In this document: positions 50,547 to 58,299 of the stretch, in pieces
How positions within the stretch are numbered: position 1 is the first letter of the stretch
Layout: every line of letters begins with the position of its first letter
Source of the DNA: Alphaproteobacteria bacterium
Lineage (GTDB): Bacteria; Pseudomonadota; Alphaproteobacteria; Micavibrionales; Micavibrionaceae
Length of the DNA stretch: 64,000 nt
Reading direction: 5' to 3'
NCBI GenBank assembly: GCA_030427385.1
Contig: JAUHWR010000001.1
Location: 806,001 to 870,000, forward strand
Notes under the pieces: generated by a model
What the model saw: only the letters and a program-made list of their open reading frames with translations
Database searches by the model: none
What the model was told of the DNA's origin: nothing
Program-made: the position numbers and the translations under genes

Positions 50547-50921
50547 TTTTCGTTTTTTATAGGATTTCCATTCGTTAGTCGGCGGTCTGCCATTACACGG
50601 TAAAAATGTAACCCGCCATTCTCTTGAAATTCCACGTAAATAGTTTGCATCTAATGAACGCTCTATAAACCCACGGTCAATTAATTCATTAAAAGCAGCA
50701 CTGGCCGTGTCTTCAACAACTCTAAGTAAAGAAGCTGCTTTTTGAACAGTCAATCCAATCCTGCCGTTTCTATTAGGAAATTCAATCCTTTGCAACTCAA
50801 GCAAAAGACATCGTGACTTGGCACTCAAAGACCGATAAGCTTCACTATCCATAATATCATGATACGCGGGTACAGATTTCCCTCTTTTATAATAATGCTC
50901 AATATTTTTATTACTTCCCAT
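50529..50921 (-). CDS. Winged-helix-like protein, possible replication initiator or regulator
   Basis: A 130-residue protein. It has a helix-rich N-terminal half with SLSAKSRCLLLELQRI and a winged-helix-like run through GLTVQKAASLLRVVEDTASAAFNELIDRGFIE, a recognisable helix-turn-helix plus wing. The C-terminus is basic (KKRKPTPKK). Such small proteins sit beside integrase and AlpA in alphaproteobacterial islands. Its stop overlaps the repeat cluster, and its start overlaps the upstream small gene by 11 bases. Rep-like function is inferred from context. Confidence 0.55.
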   Translation of the reverse strand: MGSNKNIEHYYKRGKSVPAYHDIMDSEAYRSLSAKSRCLLLELQRIEFPNRNGRIGLTVQKAASLLRVVEDTASAAFNELIDRGFIERSLDANYLRGISREWRVTFLPCNGRPPTNEWKSYKKRKPTPKK

Positions 50922-51159
50922 TTTTGACCATATCTTTTAGTTTTTTAATTGGGATTGAACATTTATCTTCTGATGAAAAGAAGATTCCATCTTTAGTTAC
51001 ACTGCATACAATCCATGCATATGTTTCGTTAGGTCGAGCTTTGAAAATTTTTACGCCATTGCGTCTATCGTCCTTAATCCGTTTTTCTGACCATGATATC
51101 AAATCAGTTAAAGAGCCACATACAGCATCATTTTTGTATTGTGCAAATAAAACAAACAT
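50911..51159 (-). CDS. Small protein of unknown function in the element
   Basis: An 82-residue protein from the ATG at 51159 (MFVLFAQYKND), 17 bases after the alpA-like stop. An upstream ATG at 51243 would overlap the AlpA-like gene by 68 bases. The N-terminal strand, a cysteine-containing middle and a Lys-rich end are visible; no family recognised. It overlaps the downstream winged-helix gene. Confidence 0.5.
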   Translation of the reverse strand: MFVLFAQYKNDAVCGSLTDLISWSEKRIKDDRRNGVKIFKARPNETYAWIVCSVTKDGIFFSSEDKCSIPIKKLKDMVKNGK

Positions 51160-51175
51160 AAATTTGCCTTTGGTT

Positions 51176-51424
51176 TCATTTATTTTTTGATAACGACGCG
51201 CGAAGTTCACCAACATTCCAAGCTGAAATACGCTGTTTTTCAAATTTGCGGGGGTGGGGAATAATACCTTTTTTCACCCAACGCCATATTGTGGCGCTAG
51301 AGCATCCAAATAAAGCCTCTACAACTGGTTGTCGAACATGGGCGCTATCGGGTAGGGAGTCAAAGCTGCTTAAATACGGCGATAAAACTGGAGTATTTTG
51401 AATAGTTGTAATATCTTCTGTCAT
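51176..51424 (-). CDS. AlpA-like helix-turn-helix regulator / excisionase
   Basis: An 82-residue protein with the MerR/AlpA-type DNA-binding motif: VEALFGCSSATIWRWVKKG followed by IIPHPRKFEKQRISAWNVGEL. AlpA proteins control excision and integrase expression in satellite elements. A good AAGGA ribosome binding site overlaps a palindrome. First gene of a four-gene minus-strand run. Confident for the fold and fair for the role. Confidence 0.85.
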   Translation of the reverse strand: MTEDITTIQNTPVLSPYLSSFDSLPDSAHVRQPVVEALFGCSSATIWRWVKKGIIPHPRKFEKQRISAWNVGELRASLSKNK

Positions 51425-51429
51425 GTTAT

Positions 51430-51453
51430 GTGTCCTTATAATTATTAAGACAC
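51430..51453. promoter_or_regulatory. Palindromic candidate operator before the AlpA-like gene
   Basis: A 24-bp near-perfect palindrome (10 of 12 pairs) starts five bases from the ATG and overlaps the ribosome binding site. GTGTC and GACAC arms flank an AT-rich core. Another dyad with GGGAC and GTCCC arms lies 30-55 bases further upstream (51483-51508). The 284-base gap to the divergent cargo gene probably holds both promoters. Confidence 0.5.
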
Positions 51454-51708
51454 TAATATTTCAGATAATTTTAGAAAAGTCGGGGACTCTAGGGTAATCC
51501 TGTGTCCCAAATAAATGTCTATCGTCAGAATAAAAAAGTATTAGATTTTTGATGAATATTCTACGCTATTATTCCTTTAAATTGACCGCTAAATGAGTTT
51601 GTCTAATATAAATCATAGAAAACTCAAGTCTTTATATTGTTATAAGTAAAAATTTAAATAATAAGATATGTTGTAGTATTATAAATTTCTAAAAACTGGA
51701 GCAATAAA

Positions 51709-52059
51709 ATGGCCTTTGAATATTCAGAAGATTTACCCAAAGTGGGGCGTACTGGTGAAGGTTATATAGATAGAGAACGAAATGCGCGCGTTTACTTTAC
51801 AGGAGGAGGAATGGAAAGCGCCGGTTATGTTTTGTTTTATGGAGATACACAAAGAAGAGTTGATTTTGGTGTTACCAAACCATATGAAGGTGGATTATAT
51901 AAAACTCCTTACATTTCAGTTTCAGGAAGGCATGGAATCCCTGAAGAAGATTTACCAGATATAAAAGAATTAATTAATGATGTTTACAAAATCATCATAA
52001 AAGAAGATCGAGCTCCTTATTGGTTTGAAGGAAACGAATATACTTTCAATAACATATAG
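51709..52059 (+). CDS. Small protein of unknown function (cargo partner)
   Basis: A 116-residue cytosolic protein with strand-rich segments (GEGYIDRERNARVYFTGGG, YVLFYGDTQRRVDFGV) and a helical end. GGAG lies eight bases upstream of the ATG. It stops five bases before the large cargo gene, so they are probably co-translated. Size and pairing would fit an immunity or accessory protein, but this is only inference. Confidence 0.6.
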   Translation: MAFEYSEDLPKVGRTGEGYIDRERNARVYFTGGGMESAGYVLFYGDTQRRVDFGVTKPYEGGLYKTPYISVSGRHGIPEEDLPDIKELINDVYKIIIKEDRAPYWFEGNEYTFNNI

Positions 52060-52064
52060 GTTGT

Positions 52065-53954
52065 ATGAAAATGTCAGACATTACTTACGAAGATGCAATT
52101 AATTTACTAAGAAACGATTCACAATCTTTATCCGTTCAAGACCTAAAAAATTTGGCTTTAGAAACATCGCCAATTCCAAAAATATTTGATACTGCAACTG
52201 GAAGTGAAATTAAACCTCAAGCTAATGCCTTTAACAGCGGGTATCTAAACTCAAAAATTTCTGCAGTGGATGGAGTACGGGATGTATCTAACTATGTTAA
52301 GTCTGTCGAAGATAACAGGCTAATTGCTAATATCAATGATACAGATGCGGGATTTCTAATTAACGGCCCTAATAGACGATTATATCAGGGGGCACTTGCG
52401 CAAAAAATTGCCGAAGAAATACCGGACTTAAATCCTGATCAGGTAAAAGCTGAAGTTGATAGAATTATTAATGATGAACTTTTCCCGGAGATTTCAGCAA
52501 GATACGCTGCCAGTGTGGAGGGGCCTGTTCTGATTATCGCGCCCGGTATAAACAAAGACGGTATCTTGGCGCAGCGTGAAATTCCCGAATTACTGAATAA
52601 TGAAAAAGTTACAACCATCAACGGTGTTGAGCGTTTGGAATGGCAGGCCAAATATCAAACAGCTTTTGATCAAGCAAAAGCACAAGGATTAGATAATGTC
52701 GCCGCGACAGACGCCGCCAAAATCAGCATTGCCGAAAGTATATCGGAACATTCTCGTACATATGGCTTACGCGGTCTTGATCTGGATATTGATCCCAAAG
52801 ATGGACGGCTGCTTGACATCGCAGCAGATGCTGATTTCTTACGCGACGTAAAAGGCGCACAACCTGTAATTATTAATAGTCCCGCCGGAGAACTGAAAAG
52901 CGCGTCATCTGTTATAGAAAGTTTTGATGATGTTAAGGCCAAACTTGATCTATCAAAAATAGATATTAAAGGTGGTCTGGCCGTTGATTTAGGAATTGCT
53001 ACTGTGATTGGAGCGGGGCTTATTGTAACAGGATCAACCCCTGCGGAAGCTTGGGACGTTGTAGAACCGGATAGCGTCAAAATTGTTGAGGAAGTCAGTG
53101 AAGGTGATTATGTTCAGGCGGCAGAAATAGCGTATGTAGCAACAGCAGGTGGTTTGGGATTCTGGGGCGGCGCGACGGCTGGTGCAACAATAGGTGCCGC
53201 CTTTGGAGGCGTAGGTGCAGTTCCGGGCTTTTTTATTGGGGCAGGAACGGGGCTTTTAGGCGGTACAGGCGCCGCAGTGGGTGCGCAACGCGTTTTGGAT
53301 CAGAGTTTACATGGTGAAGAGTATAAACCAGCTACCACAAATTGGAATAGCATAAGCGCGGAACAAGCTGAATTTAAGAGTGATCCTGAAATTAAAGGCT
53401 TACAAGAAACAGGCCATGACGCGGATAAGCAAGCTCGTTATCGCGGATTAAAACCTGCTGATGATCTCACTATAGTCAAAGGGAGCTTAGAGAATAACCC
53501 TGTAATTGCAGGTAATATAGCAGGCTATGCGCCCGCTGACATATCTAATGCACTAGGTATAAGCGGACCAGATCGCGATCTGAATATAACGCTAGATGAT
53601 CTAAAGCTTGAAGCAACCGAAGAGTATGCTCGTGTGGCGATCCCTTTAGACAATATGCGCAAAGGATTTCATGTTGATCCTATTGAAAAGCGCGACATGC
53701 TTGCTACGTTTCAAAACCCTGCTGTCGGTCAGAAAGTGATTGACCTTGCGGATAAACGATATCCGGATGAAATGAATGATCTGCGCATTGAAGCACAAGA
53801 GCGCAGTCGACAACTGGAATTTCAGAGACAATATGACCTTCAACAATCTATGCGCCCAAACACTGGAATACCCCTCGATACGCTCGATCCCATGCAACGC
53901 GCCATGCGCGGTCCGTCAATGGGAATGGGTGTGTCTGGAATAGCGGGAATGTAA
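52065..53954 (+). CDS. Large cargo protein with glycine-zipper segment
   Basis: A 629-residue protein, the largest in the element. The first half is helix-rich (about 1-300) with no signal peptide. A hydrophobic Gly/Ala-rich stretch (about residues 360-410, repeated GATxGAxxGG) is a glycine-zipper-like segment. The end is Gln/Arg/Met/Gly-rich. I recognise no family. It could be a membrane-inserting effector or toxin, or an adhesion or structural protein. Start at 52065, with another ATG two codons later. Confidence 0.55.
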   Translation: MKMSDITYEDAINLLRNDSQSLSVQDLKNLALETSPIPKIFDTATGSEIKPQANAFNSGYLNSKISAVDGVRDVSNYVKSVEDNRLIANINDTDAGFLINGPNRRLYQGALAQKIAEEIPDLNPDQVKAEVDRIINDELFPEISARYAASVEGPVLIIAPGINKDGILAQREIPELLNNEKVTTINGVERLEWQAKYQTAFDQAKAQGLDNVAATDAAKISIAESISEHSRTYGLRGLDLDIDPKDGRLLDIAADADFLRDVKGAQPVIINSPAGELKSASSVIESFDDVKAKLDLSKIDIKGGLAVDLGIATVIGAGLIVTGSTPAEAWDVVEPDSVKIVEEVSEGDYVQAAEIAYVATAGGLGFWGGATAGATIGAAFGGVGAVPGFFIGAGTGLLGGTGAAVGAQRVLDQSLHGEEYKPATTNWNSISAEQAEFKSDPEIKGLQETGHDADKQARYRGLKPADDLTIVKGSLENNPVIAGNIAGYAPADISNALGISGPDRDLNITLDDLKLEATEEYARVAIPLDNMRKGFHVDPIEKRDMLATFQNPAVGQKVIDLADKRYPDEMNDLRIEAQERSRQLEFQRQYDLQQSMRPNTGIPLDTLDPMQRAMRGPSMGMGVSGIAGM

Positions 53955-54008
53955 TAACTATTGAAACTAATACTAAAATTTCTCTAAAGTTTGGAGTTAG
54001 TGCCAACT

Positions 54009-54512
54009 CTAAAACAACCCTTTATTTAATCTTTGATAAATCTTTTTTACATTTTCCTCTGAAATTTTTTGATTCTGTACCTCATTATAGGCACGAGCTA
54101 CATAACTGTAGCATTTTTCGATATTAATGTTATTTGTTCCATCGTTATATAAATTGTGTATAGATTTTGCTAGTACGCGATCACGAACTATATTCAACGT
54201 CCCTTTTTTACTTACCAATCCGACTGCTTGGGGAATGCCTCCCTTACGATTTGTTGGTTTAGTCATATCTACATCTAAAATACGTTGTAGCATTTTTTTG
54301 ATTTGATGATGACATTCAAGAACTTGCTGTCCACCATGAAGGGCAATATTGCCGGAATTACAATATTCAAGATATTGCTCTATCAATTCGCGTGCGGCAT
54401 GTGTATCTCCAAAGCTTGCCGCACTATGCCCAGAAGCAATAGAGGTTTCGATATCCCATTGTTTTTTTATAAAAGCTTTTAATTCTTCAATAATGATATC
54501 TGAATTTTTCAT
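54009..54512 (-). CDS. Protein of unknown function next to integrase
   Basis: A 167-residue, helix-rich basic protein with short helical motifs (SIHNLYNDG, VARAYNEVQ). Its ATG overlaps the integrase stop by four bases, so the two are translationally coupled. It may help recombination or regulate the integrase, but nothing in the sequence confirms this. Confidence 0.6.
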   Translation of the reverse strand: MKNSDIIIEELKAFIKKQWDIETSIASGHSAASFGDTHAARELIEQYLEYCNSGNIALHGGQQVLECHHQIKKMLQRILDVDMTKPTNRKGGIPQAVGLVSKKGTLNIVRDRVLAKSIHNLYNDGTNNINIEKCYSYVARAYNEVQNQKISEENVKKIYQRLNKGLF

Positions 54513-55765
54513 GCTACATTCGATATAGGAATGATATTCTCCAAATCTGGTTTTGGTTGCGGATTACTTAAAAATTCTGTCCATGCATTCATCACCTGTT
54601 GCCTTTTTAAAAATAAATCTCCACGCGCATATGCTGCTTCTGTTTTATCTTTAAGTTTATGGGCTAATGCATGTTCAATAACCTCTCGCGGAAAAGCGGT
54701 AGTTTCACCTGCCCAATCTCTAAAAGTCGATCTAAAACCATGTACAGTGCAATCTTTCTCCATACGTCTTAAGATTTGTAAAAGAGCCATACTTGATAAT
54801 GGCGTACCATTTTTACTTGGAAAAATTAAATCGGTAGTGTTTAAACGGGGTTGTTTCTTTAAAATTCGTATGACTTTAGGGTGAAGAGGAACTCTATGCT
54901 CTTTTCCCCCTTTCATTCGATCCGCTGGTATTGTCCAAATTCCTTTTTCTAAGTCAAATTCAGACCATACTGCTTTTCTCGCTTCTCCAGAGCGGCAAGC
55001 TGTATAGATACATAATTCCAAGGCACGTATGCTGTTACCTTCACGCTTGGCTAATTCTGGAACAAACAACGCTATATCATCATAATCCATAGCTTTATGG
55101 TGTTTTACTTTTTTTACTTTTCCACGCGCCGGCAAAATTGTATCAAGATTGCCTTTCCATCGCGCAGGATTTTCACCAGTTCTCGCACCTCTTACTTTTG
55201 CCCAATCCAAAATAGCTTCAATACGACTTCTAACACGACTTGCAGTTTCTGTTCTCGTAATCCAAATAGGTTCTATAATTTTTAAAATATGATCGAGCGC
55301 AATATCCTTTGTGTTGAGGTTTCCAATAATAGGGTAAGCATGTTTTTCAAGTGATGAAGGCCATTGTTTTGCATGAGTTTCATTTTTCCATCCATGCTTA
55401 TGTTTAGAAATATACTGTTCTGCGGCTTCTCTAAACGTAATAAAGGACGCTTCCTCAACCTTTAAGGCTACCTGTGCCTTTTTACGTTCGTCTATCGGAT
55501 TTTTACCATTTCTAACTTCATAATGTTTATTAAGTGCCTCCTCTTTTGCTACTTGAAAAGGTGTGGCGGGGAAGGGCCCCAGCCCTATGTCGCGTCTTTT
55601 TCCGGCAATAGATATTCTCAAAATCCAGCTTCTTGAGCCAGACTTAGTAACTTTTAGTGCCAGTCCAGATACATGACCAACAAAATGTAATCCTGGTCTT
55701 TCTATTTTTGAAATAGCGAGTGGTTTTAAATTTTCTTTTTTCTGTCTGCCCATCATATAGCCCAT
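54509..55765 (-). CDS. Tyrosine integrase with DUF4102 N-terminal domain
   Basis: A phage/satellite integrase of about 418 residues. An N-terminal DUF4102 domain, a core-binding domain and the catalytic domain are visible. Catalytic residues are the first Arg in TACRSGEARKAV, HGFRSTFRDWA (H-x-x-R) and the later EHALAHK...AAYARGD with the nucleophile Tyr. Start at ATG 55765; ATGs at 55756 and 55753 also fit. The start region lies in the repeated arm-like sequence, and the attR core is about 120 bases upstream. Confidence 0.95.
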   Translation of the reverse strand: MGYMMGRQKKENLKPLAISKIERPGLHFVGHVSGLALKVTKSGSRSWILRISIAGKRRDIGLGPFPATPFQVAKEEALNKHYEVRNGKNPIDERKKAQVALKVEEASFITFREAAEQYISKHKHGWKNETHAKQWPSSLEKHAYPIIGNLNTKDIALDHILKIIEPIWITRTETASRVRSRIEAILDWAKVRGARTGENPARWKGNLDTILPARGKVKKVKHHKAMDYDDIALFVPELAKREGNSIRALELCIYTACRSGEARKAVWSEFDLEKGIWTIPADRMKGGKEHRVPLHPKVIRILKKQPRLNTTDLIFPSKNGTPLSSMALLQILRRMEKDCTVHGFRSTFRDWAGETTAFPREVIEHALAHKLKDKTEAAYARGDLFLKRQQVMNAWTEFLSNPQPKPDLENIIPISNVA

Positions 55766-55769
55766 CAAT
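55748..55769. repeat. Candidate integrase arm site, right
   Basis: Identical to the 22-bp sequence at 48410-48431, with two GCCCATCA copies. It overlaps the integrase start codons, so binding could autoregulate the gene. Confidence 0.6.
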
Positions 55770-55887
55770 TTTTATGAGATTTTATGATGCTATGTGATTC
55801 TTTGTGACGCAACTATTTTCTTCTATCTATTGAAAAATATAGACTTTTGATCTGTTATGAGTTTAAATGATTTTAATAGTTTGCGGA

Positions 55888-55904
55888 CTCCGTGTCCGCC
55901 ATTT
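55888..55904. repeat. attR: direct repeat of the tRNA-Ser 3' end
   Basis: CTCCGTGTCCGCCATTT, the same as 48353-48369, with no cloverleaf preceding it; it is a fragment left by integration. The 293 bases from 55769 to 56061 otherwise hold no gene. Confidence 0.88.
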
Positions 55905-56002
55905 TCTATTGATTTATTTTAATTTAGATAAGGGCGTTTTTTAAAATCTAGATGCACCTCTCCCTAGTTTAGAATTTTAGATTTTTTTTAATAATAAAAA
56001 AA

Positions 56003-56040
56003 ACTAAAAAAAAATGTCCTACTGATAAAAGCAGGACATT
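56003..56040 (-). terminator. Intrinsic terminator after the Cys-rich repeat gene
   Basis: Minus-strand stem AATGTCCT/AGGACATT with a 12-base loop, followed by nine Ts and another T-run. It lies 21 bases past the stop of 56062-56454. Confidence 0.85.
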
Positions 56041-56061
56041 TTATAAGCTATATTAGCTAAC

Positions 56062-56454
56062 TTAGTTCGTTGAACACTTGTATTTTCCCTTAGGTGTCTT
56101 TTCACAAGTATGACCTGATGATGCATTGTATGTAACATTGCAGTTGCTCTTTAGGTTATTCTTAGCAACATTGAGTGTTGTTCCCCATGCAGAGCAATTC
56201 TCACCTGTAGGGGGATCCTTATCATCGTCATCATTATTACCGCCCGAGCCATTTGTAGAACACATATATTTTCCTTTAGGTGTCTTTTCACAAGTATGGC
56301 CTGATGATGCATTGTATGTAACATTGCAGTTGCTCTTTAGGTTATTCTTAGCAACATTGAGTGTTGTTCCCCATGCAGAGCAATTCTCACCTGAAGGGGG
56401 ATCCTTATCATCGTCATCTCCACCTGCGATATTGTTAGTAAGTAATTTGCGCAT
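56062..56454 (-). CDS. Tandem Cys-rich repeat protein with possible GG leader
   Basis: Two copies of a module of about 46 residues (GENCSAWGTTLNVAKNNLKS, then three more cysteines) are joined by DDDDKDPP linkers. The ATG start gives MRKLLTNNIAGG before the first linker, which looks like the end of a double-glycine leader. The frame stays open 29 codons further upstream to a TAA at 56542-56544 (AIYAVTRKENLTADD), without a good start codon, so the 5' end may be truncated or non-ATG. Function unknown; a secreted or surface protein is inferred. Confidence 0.6.
   Translation of the reverse strand: MRKLLTNNIAGGDDDDKDPPSGENCSAWGTTLNVAKNNLKSNCNVTYNASSGHTCEKTPKGKYMCSTNGSGGNNDDDDKDPPTGENCSAWGTTLNVAKNNLKSNCNVTYNASSGHTCEKTPKGKYKCSTN
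56072..56418. repeat. Tandem duplication, 186-bp period
   Basis: Two copies of about 161 bases, 56072-56232 and 56258-56418, differ at about five positions. The 186-bp period equals 62 codons, so the frame is preserved. The near-identity suggests a recent duplication or homogenisation. Confidence 0.92.
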
Positions 56455-56636
56455 ATCATCTGCAGTTAAGTTCTCTTTTCGAGTTACTGCATAAATAGCA
56501 AGTGTAACATCACTTACTTTTACACGATCGGGTAGGCCAGCTTATTCGGATGGCCGTGTGTAATAAGTGTGACATATTTACTTGGGGAGGGGGGAAAAAT
56601 ATTATAGATAGTTATGATGGTAAATCATCATATTTA

Positions 56637-57644
56637 TTATTTCACATCAATATAAATTCTGAATTTTGGAGCGCTATCGGAGGCCAAAGTCCCCTGATTC
56701 TTCAATGTAACCGGCTTCTTAAAGGAAACATACACTATAGTTCCATTTGACTGTGGATCTTCTTGGGCACGATATGAGTCAATAAGATCACTGCTTCCGC
56801 CATAACTTTTTGTTTCTGATCCTGACCATGATGATGATGGTAACAAGATTGTTAAAATTTCGCCGGAACTATCAAGGTCAATGCTATATGGTGTTTTTTG
56901 CGTTGCATCAATAACCAAACGAACATAATCCGGATGCGCTCCAAACCTGAAATTATTAATAGTAACCTTACCATTTGTTGTAGCCGGCGGTGTAATTACC
57001 GTCGGCGGCTGAGGCGTTGTTAACTGAGGTGTTACCACTGGTGGGGAGGGGGGCGGCGTAGGAGGCGGCGGCGGCGAGGGAGCCTCTGCGATATCAATAT
57101 TTTCATTTGTAATCATATTTTGCTCTTGCACATCAGGCACAGGAGCATTTTCAATAGGATCATTATTTAAGTTAGCAAATTCAGGTGAGGCGGGCGGCAA
57201 TCCTACTTCATTATTTAATAAAGAAATTAATTGCTGCATATCTTTTTCAATTGCAACAAGACGAATAATCTCGGGCTTTACAGATTCGTATTCCCGTCTG
57301 AAATCCAAAACAACACTCTCTAAACGGTCGAATCGTTTATCTGTATCGCGTATATTTTGAGAAAAAAGCTGATCAACATTCACCCCTTTCAACCCCTTCA
57401 TACCAATCAGCTTATTACGCGGAGAATCATCCCCCGCACTCATCCCAGGGGGGAGCGTTAAGGCGTCTTCGCCCGCGCGCGAAACTGTGGTCTGCGAGCT
57501 TAACCCATTACCACCTGAGCCAAAGTCAGATTGAGTTTCACAGGATGTAAGAAGTAATAAATAAAAGCAGAAAAAGGGCGCAATTCTGCAAACTCGCCCT
57601 ATAGAAAAGTTTTTTAAATAAATATGGTTTTCAATAAATGCCAT
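56637..57644 (-). CDS. Lipoprotein with AMIN-like C-terminal domain
   Basis: A 335-residue protein with a lipobox (LLLTSC, Cys35), a coiled coil (about 90-145), a Pro-rich linker (about 185-220) and a C-terminal beta-rich domain resembling AMIN (NFRFGAHPDYVRLVIDATQKT). AMIN domains bind peptidoglycan and target periplasmic proteins or secretins. The role here may be anchoring of the nearby fimbrial system, but this is inference. Confidence 0.75.
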   Translation of the reverse strand: MAFIENHIYLKNFSIGRVCRIAPFFCFYLLLLTSCETQSDFGSGGNGLSSQTTVSRAGEDALTLPPGMSAGDDSPRNKLIGMKGLKGVNVDQLFSQNIRDTDKRFDRLESVVLDFRREYESVKPEIIRLVAIEKDMQQLISLLNNEVGLPPASPEFANLNNDPIENAPVPDVQEQNMITNENIDIAEAPSPPPPPTPPPSPPVVTPQLTTPQPPTVITPPATTNGKVTINNFRFGAHPDYVRLVIDATQKTPYSIDLDSSGEILTILLPSSSWSGSETKSYGGSSDLIDSYRAQEDPQSNGTIVYVSFKKPVTLKNQGTLASDSAPKFRIYIDVK

Positions 57645-57821
57645 ACACGTTCAAACAGAATTAACAGGCCATAGGAATACGACCATACATTGAGAGATAA
57701 AGACTCTTACCTCCTATAGCGTACCTAGCGCAGAGTATGCGGTCAAGATAAGTTGATAGTGACTCGGAAAGTTATTTATCTTATAGTTATCATATCAAAC
57801 AAACGTCTGTCTGGAAGTTAT

Positions 57822-58286
57822 ATGAAACATGTCTTTTTCAATCTATTTTTTTTAGTTTTTTGCCTTTTTACAAATAATCTATCCGCCCAAACCATCGCAA
57901 CAACTCAACCTTTAGATTTTGGCACATCTGTTATTACTAATAATGATGCCCCTAGACAAATAACGGTCCAAACGAATGGGGCATATTTTTCAGATCCTGA
58001 ATTTTCAATCGTAATACCTCCGGTTCCAGGGAATTATTTACTAACAGATGCTGGGGCGCCATTTACACTTATAACTACGGTAAATATTACAGTGGATCAG
58101 CAAATGATTGGCGCAGGACAAGACTTTGTAATTGATAATTTTGATATTTCGCATCCCGGCTCAACGAATGGCGCCGGCGAATTACCGATCATTATAGGCG
58201 CGCGTTTAACTACGACCGGGTCTGGGATCGCCTATACACCAAATGAAACATTCACCTCATCAATGACACTTGATGTAATTTACTAA
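57822..58286 (+). CDS. DUF4402-like fimbrial subunit
   Basis: From MKHVFFNLF (57822) the product has 154 residues, with a signal peptide ending SAQTI. The mature part is beta-rich with the motif LDFGTSVITNN and ends in a strand LDVIY, as in DUF4402 and CU-type pilin subunits. GGAAG lies nine bases before the start. The chaperone gene follows after 13 bases. It is smaller than the second subunit at 59233-59829 and may be a tip or minor subunit. Confidence 0.72.
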   Translation: MKHVFFNLFFLVFCLFTNNLSAQTIATTQPLDFGTSVITNNDAPRQITVQTNGAYFSDPEFSIVIPPVPGNYLLTDAGAPFTLITTVNITVDQQMIGAGQDFVIDNFDISHPGSTNGAGELPIIIGARLTTTGSGIAYTPNETFTSSMTLDVIY

Positions 58287-58299
58287 TCTAGGAGAAAAC

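Larger units (their letters stand above)
48353..55904. mobile_element. Integrated element in tRNA-Ser, about 7.5 kb
   Basis: A 17-bp direct repeat of the tRNA 3' end bounds the region. Inside are a tyrosine integrase next to the right end, AlpA-like regulator, winged-helix protein, possible terminase-like protein, palindromic repeats and a hairpin, exported proteins, and an unrecognised two-gene cargo. The tRNA gene stays intact because the repeat restores its 3' end. No capsid or tail genes are visible. The layout resembles phage-satellite or PICI-type islands, but the identity is inferred. Confidence 0.85.

Noticed and set aside
55888-55904. A second tRNA-Ser gene
   Set aside because: Only the 3' end is present; no cloverleaf precedes it. 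It is the attR fragment.
56126-56494. Plus-strand frame over the Cys-rich repeats
   Set aside because: It is repetitive only because of the tandem DNA duplication; the minus frame has the Cys pattern, linkers and terminator.
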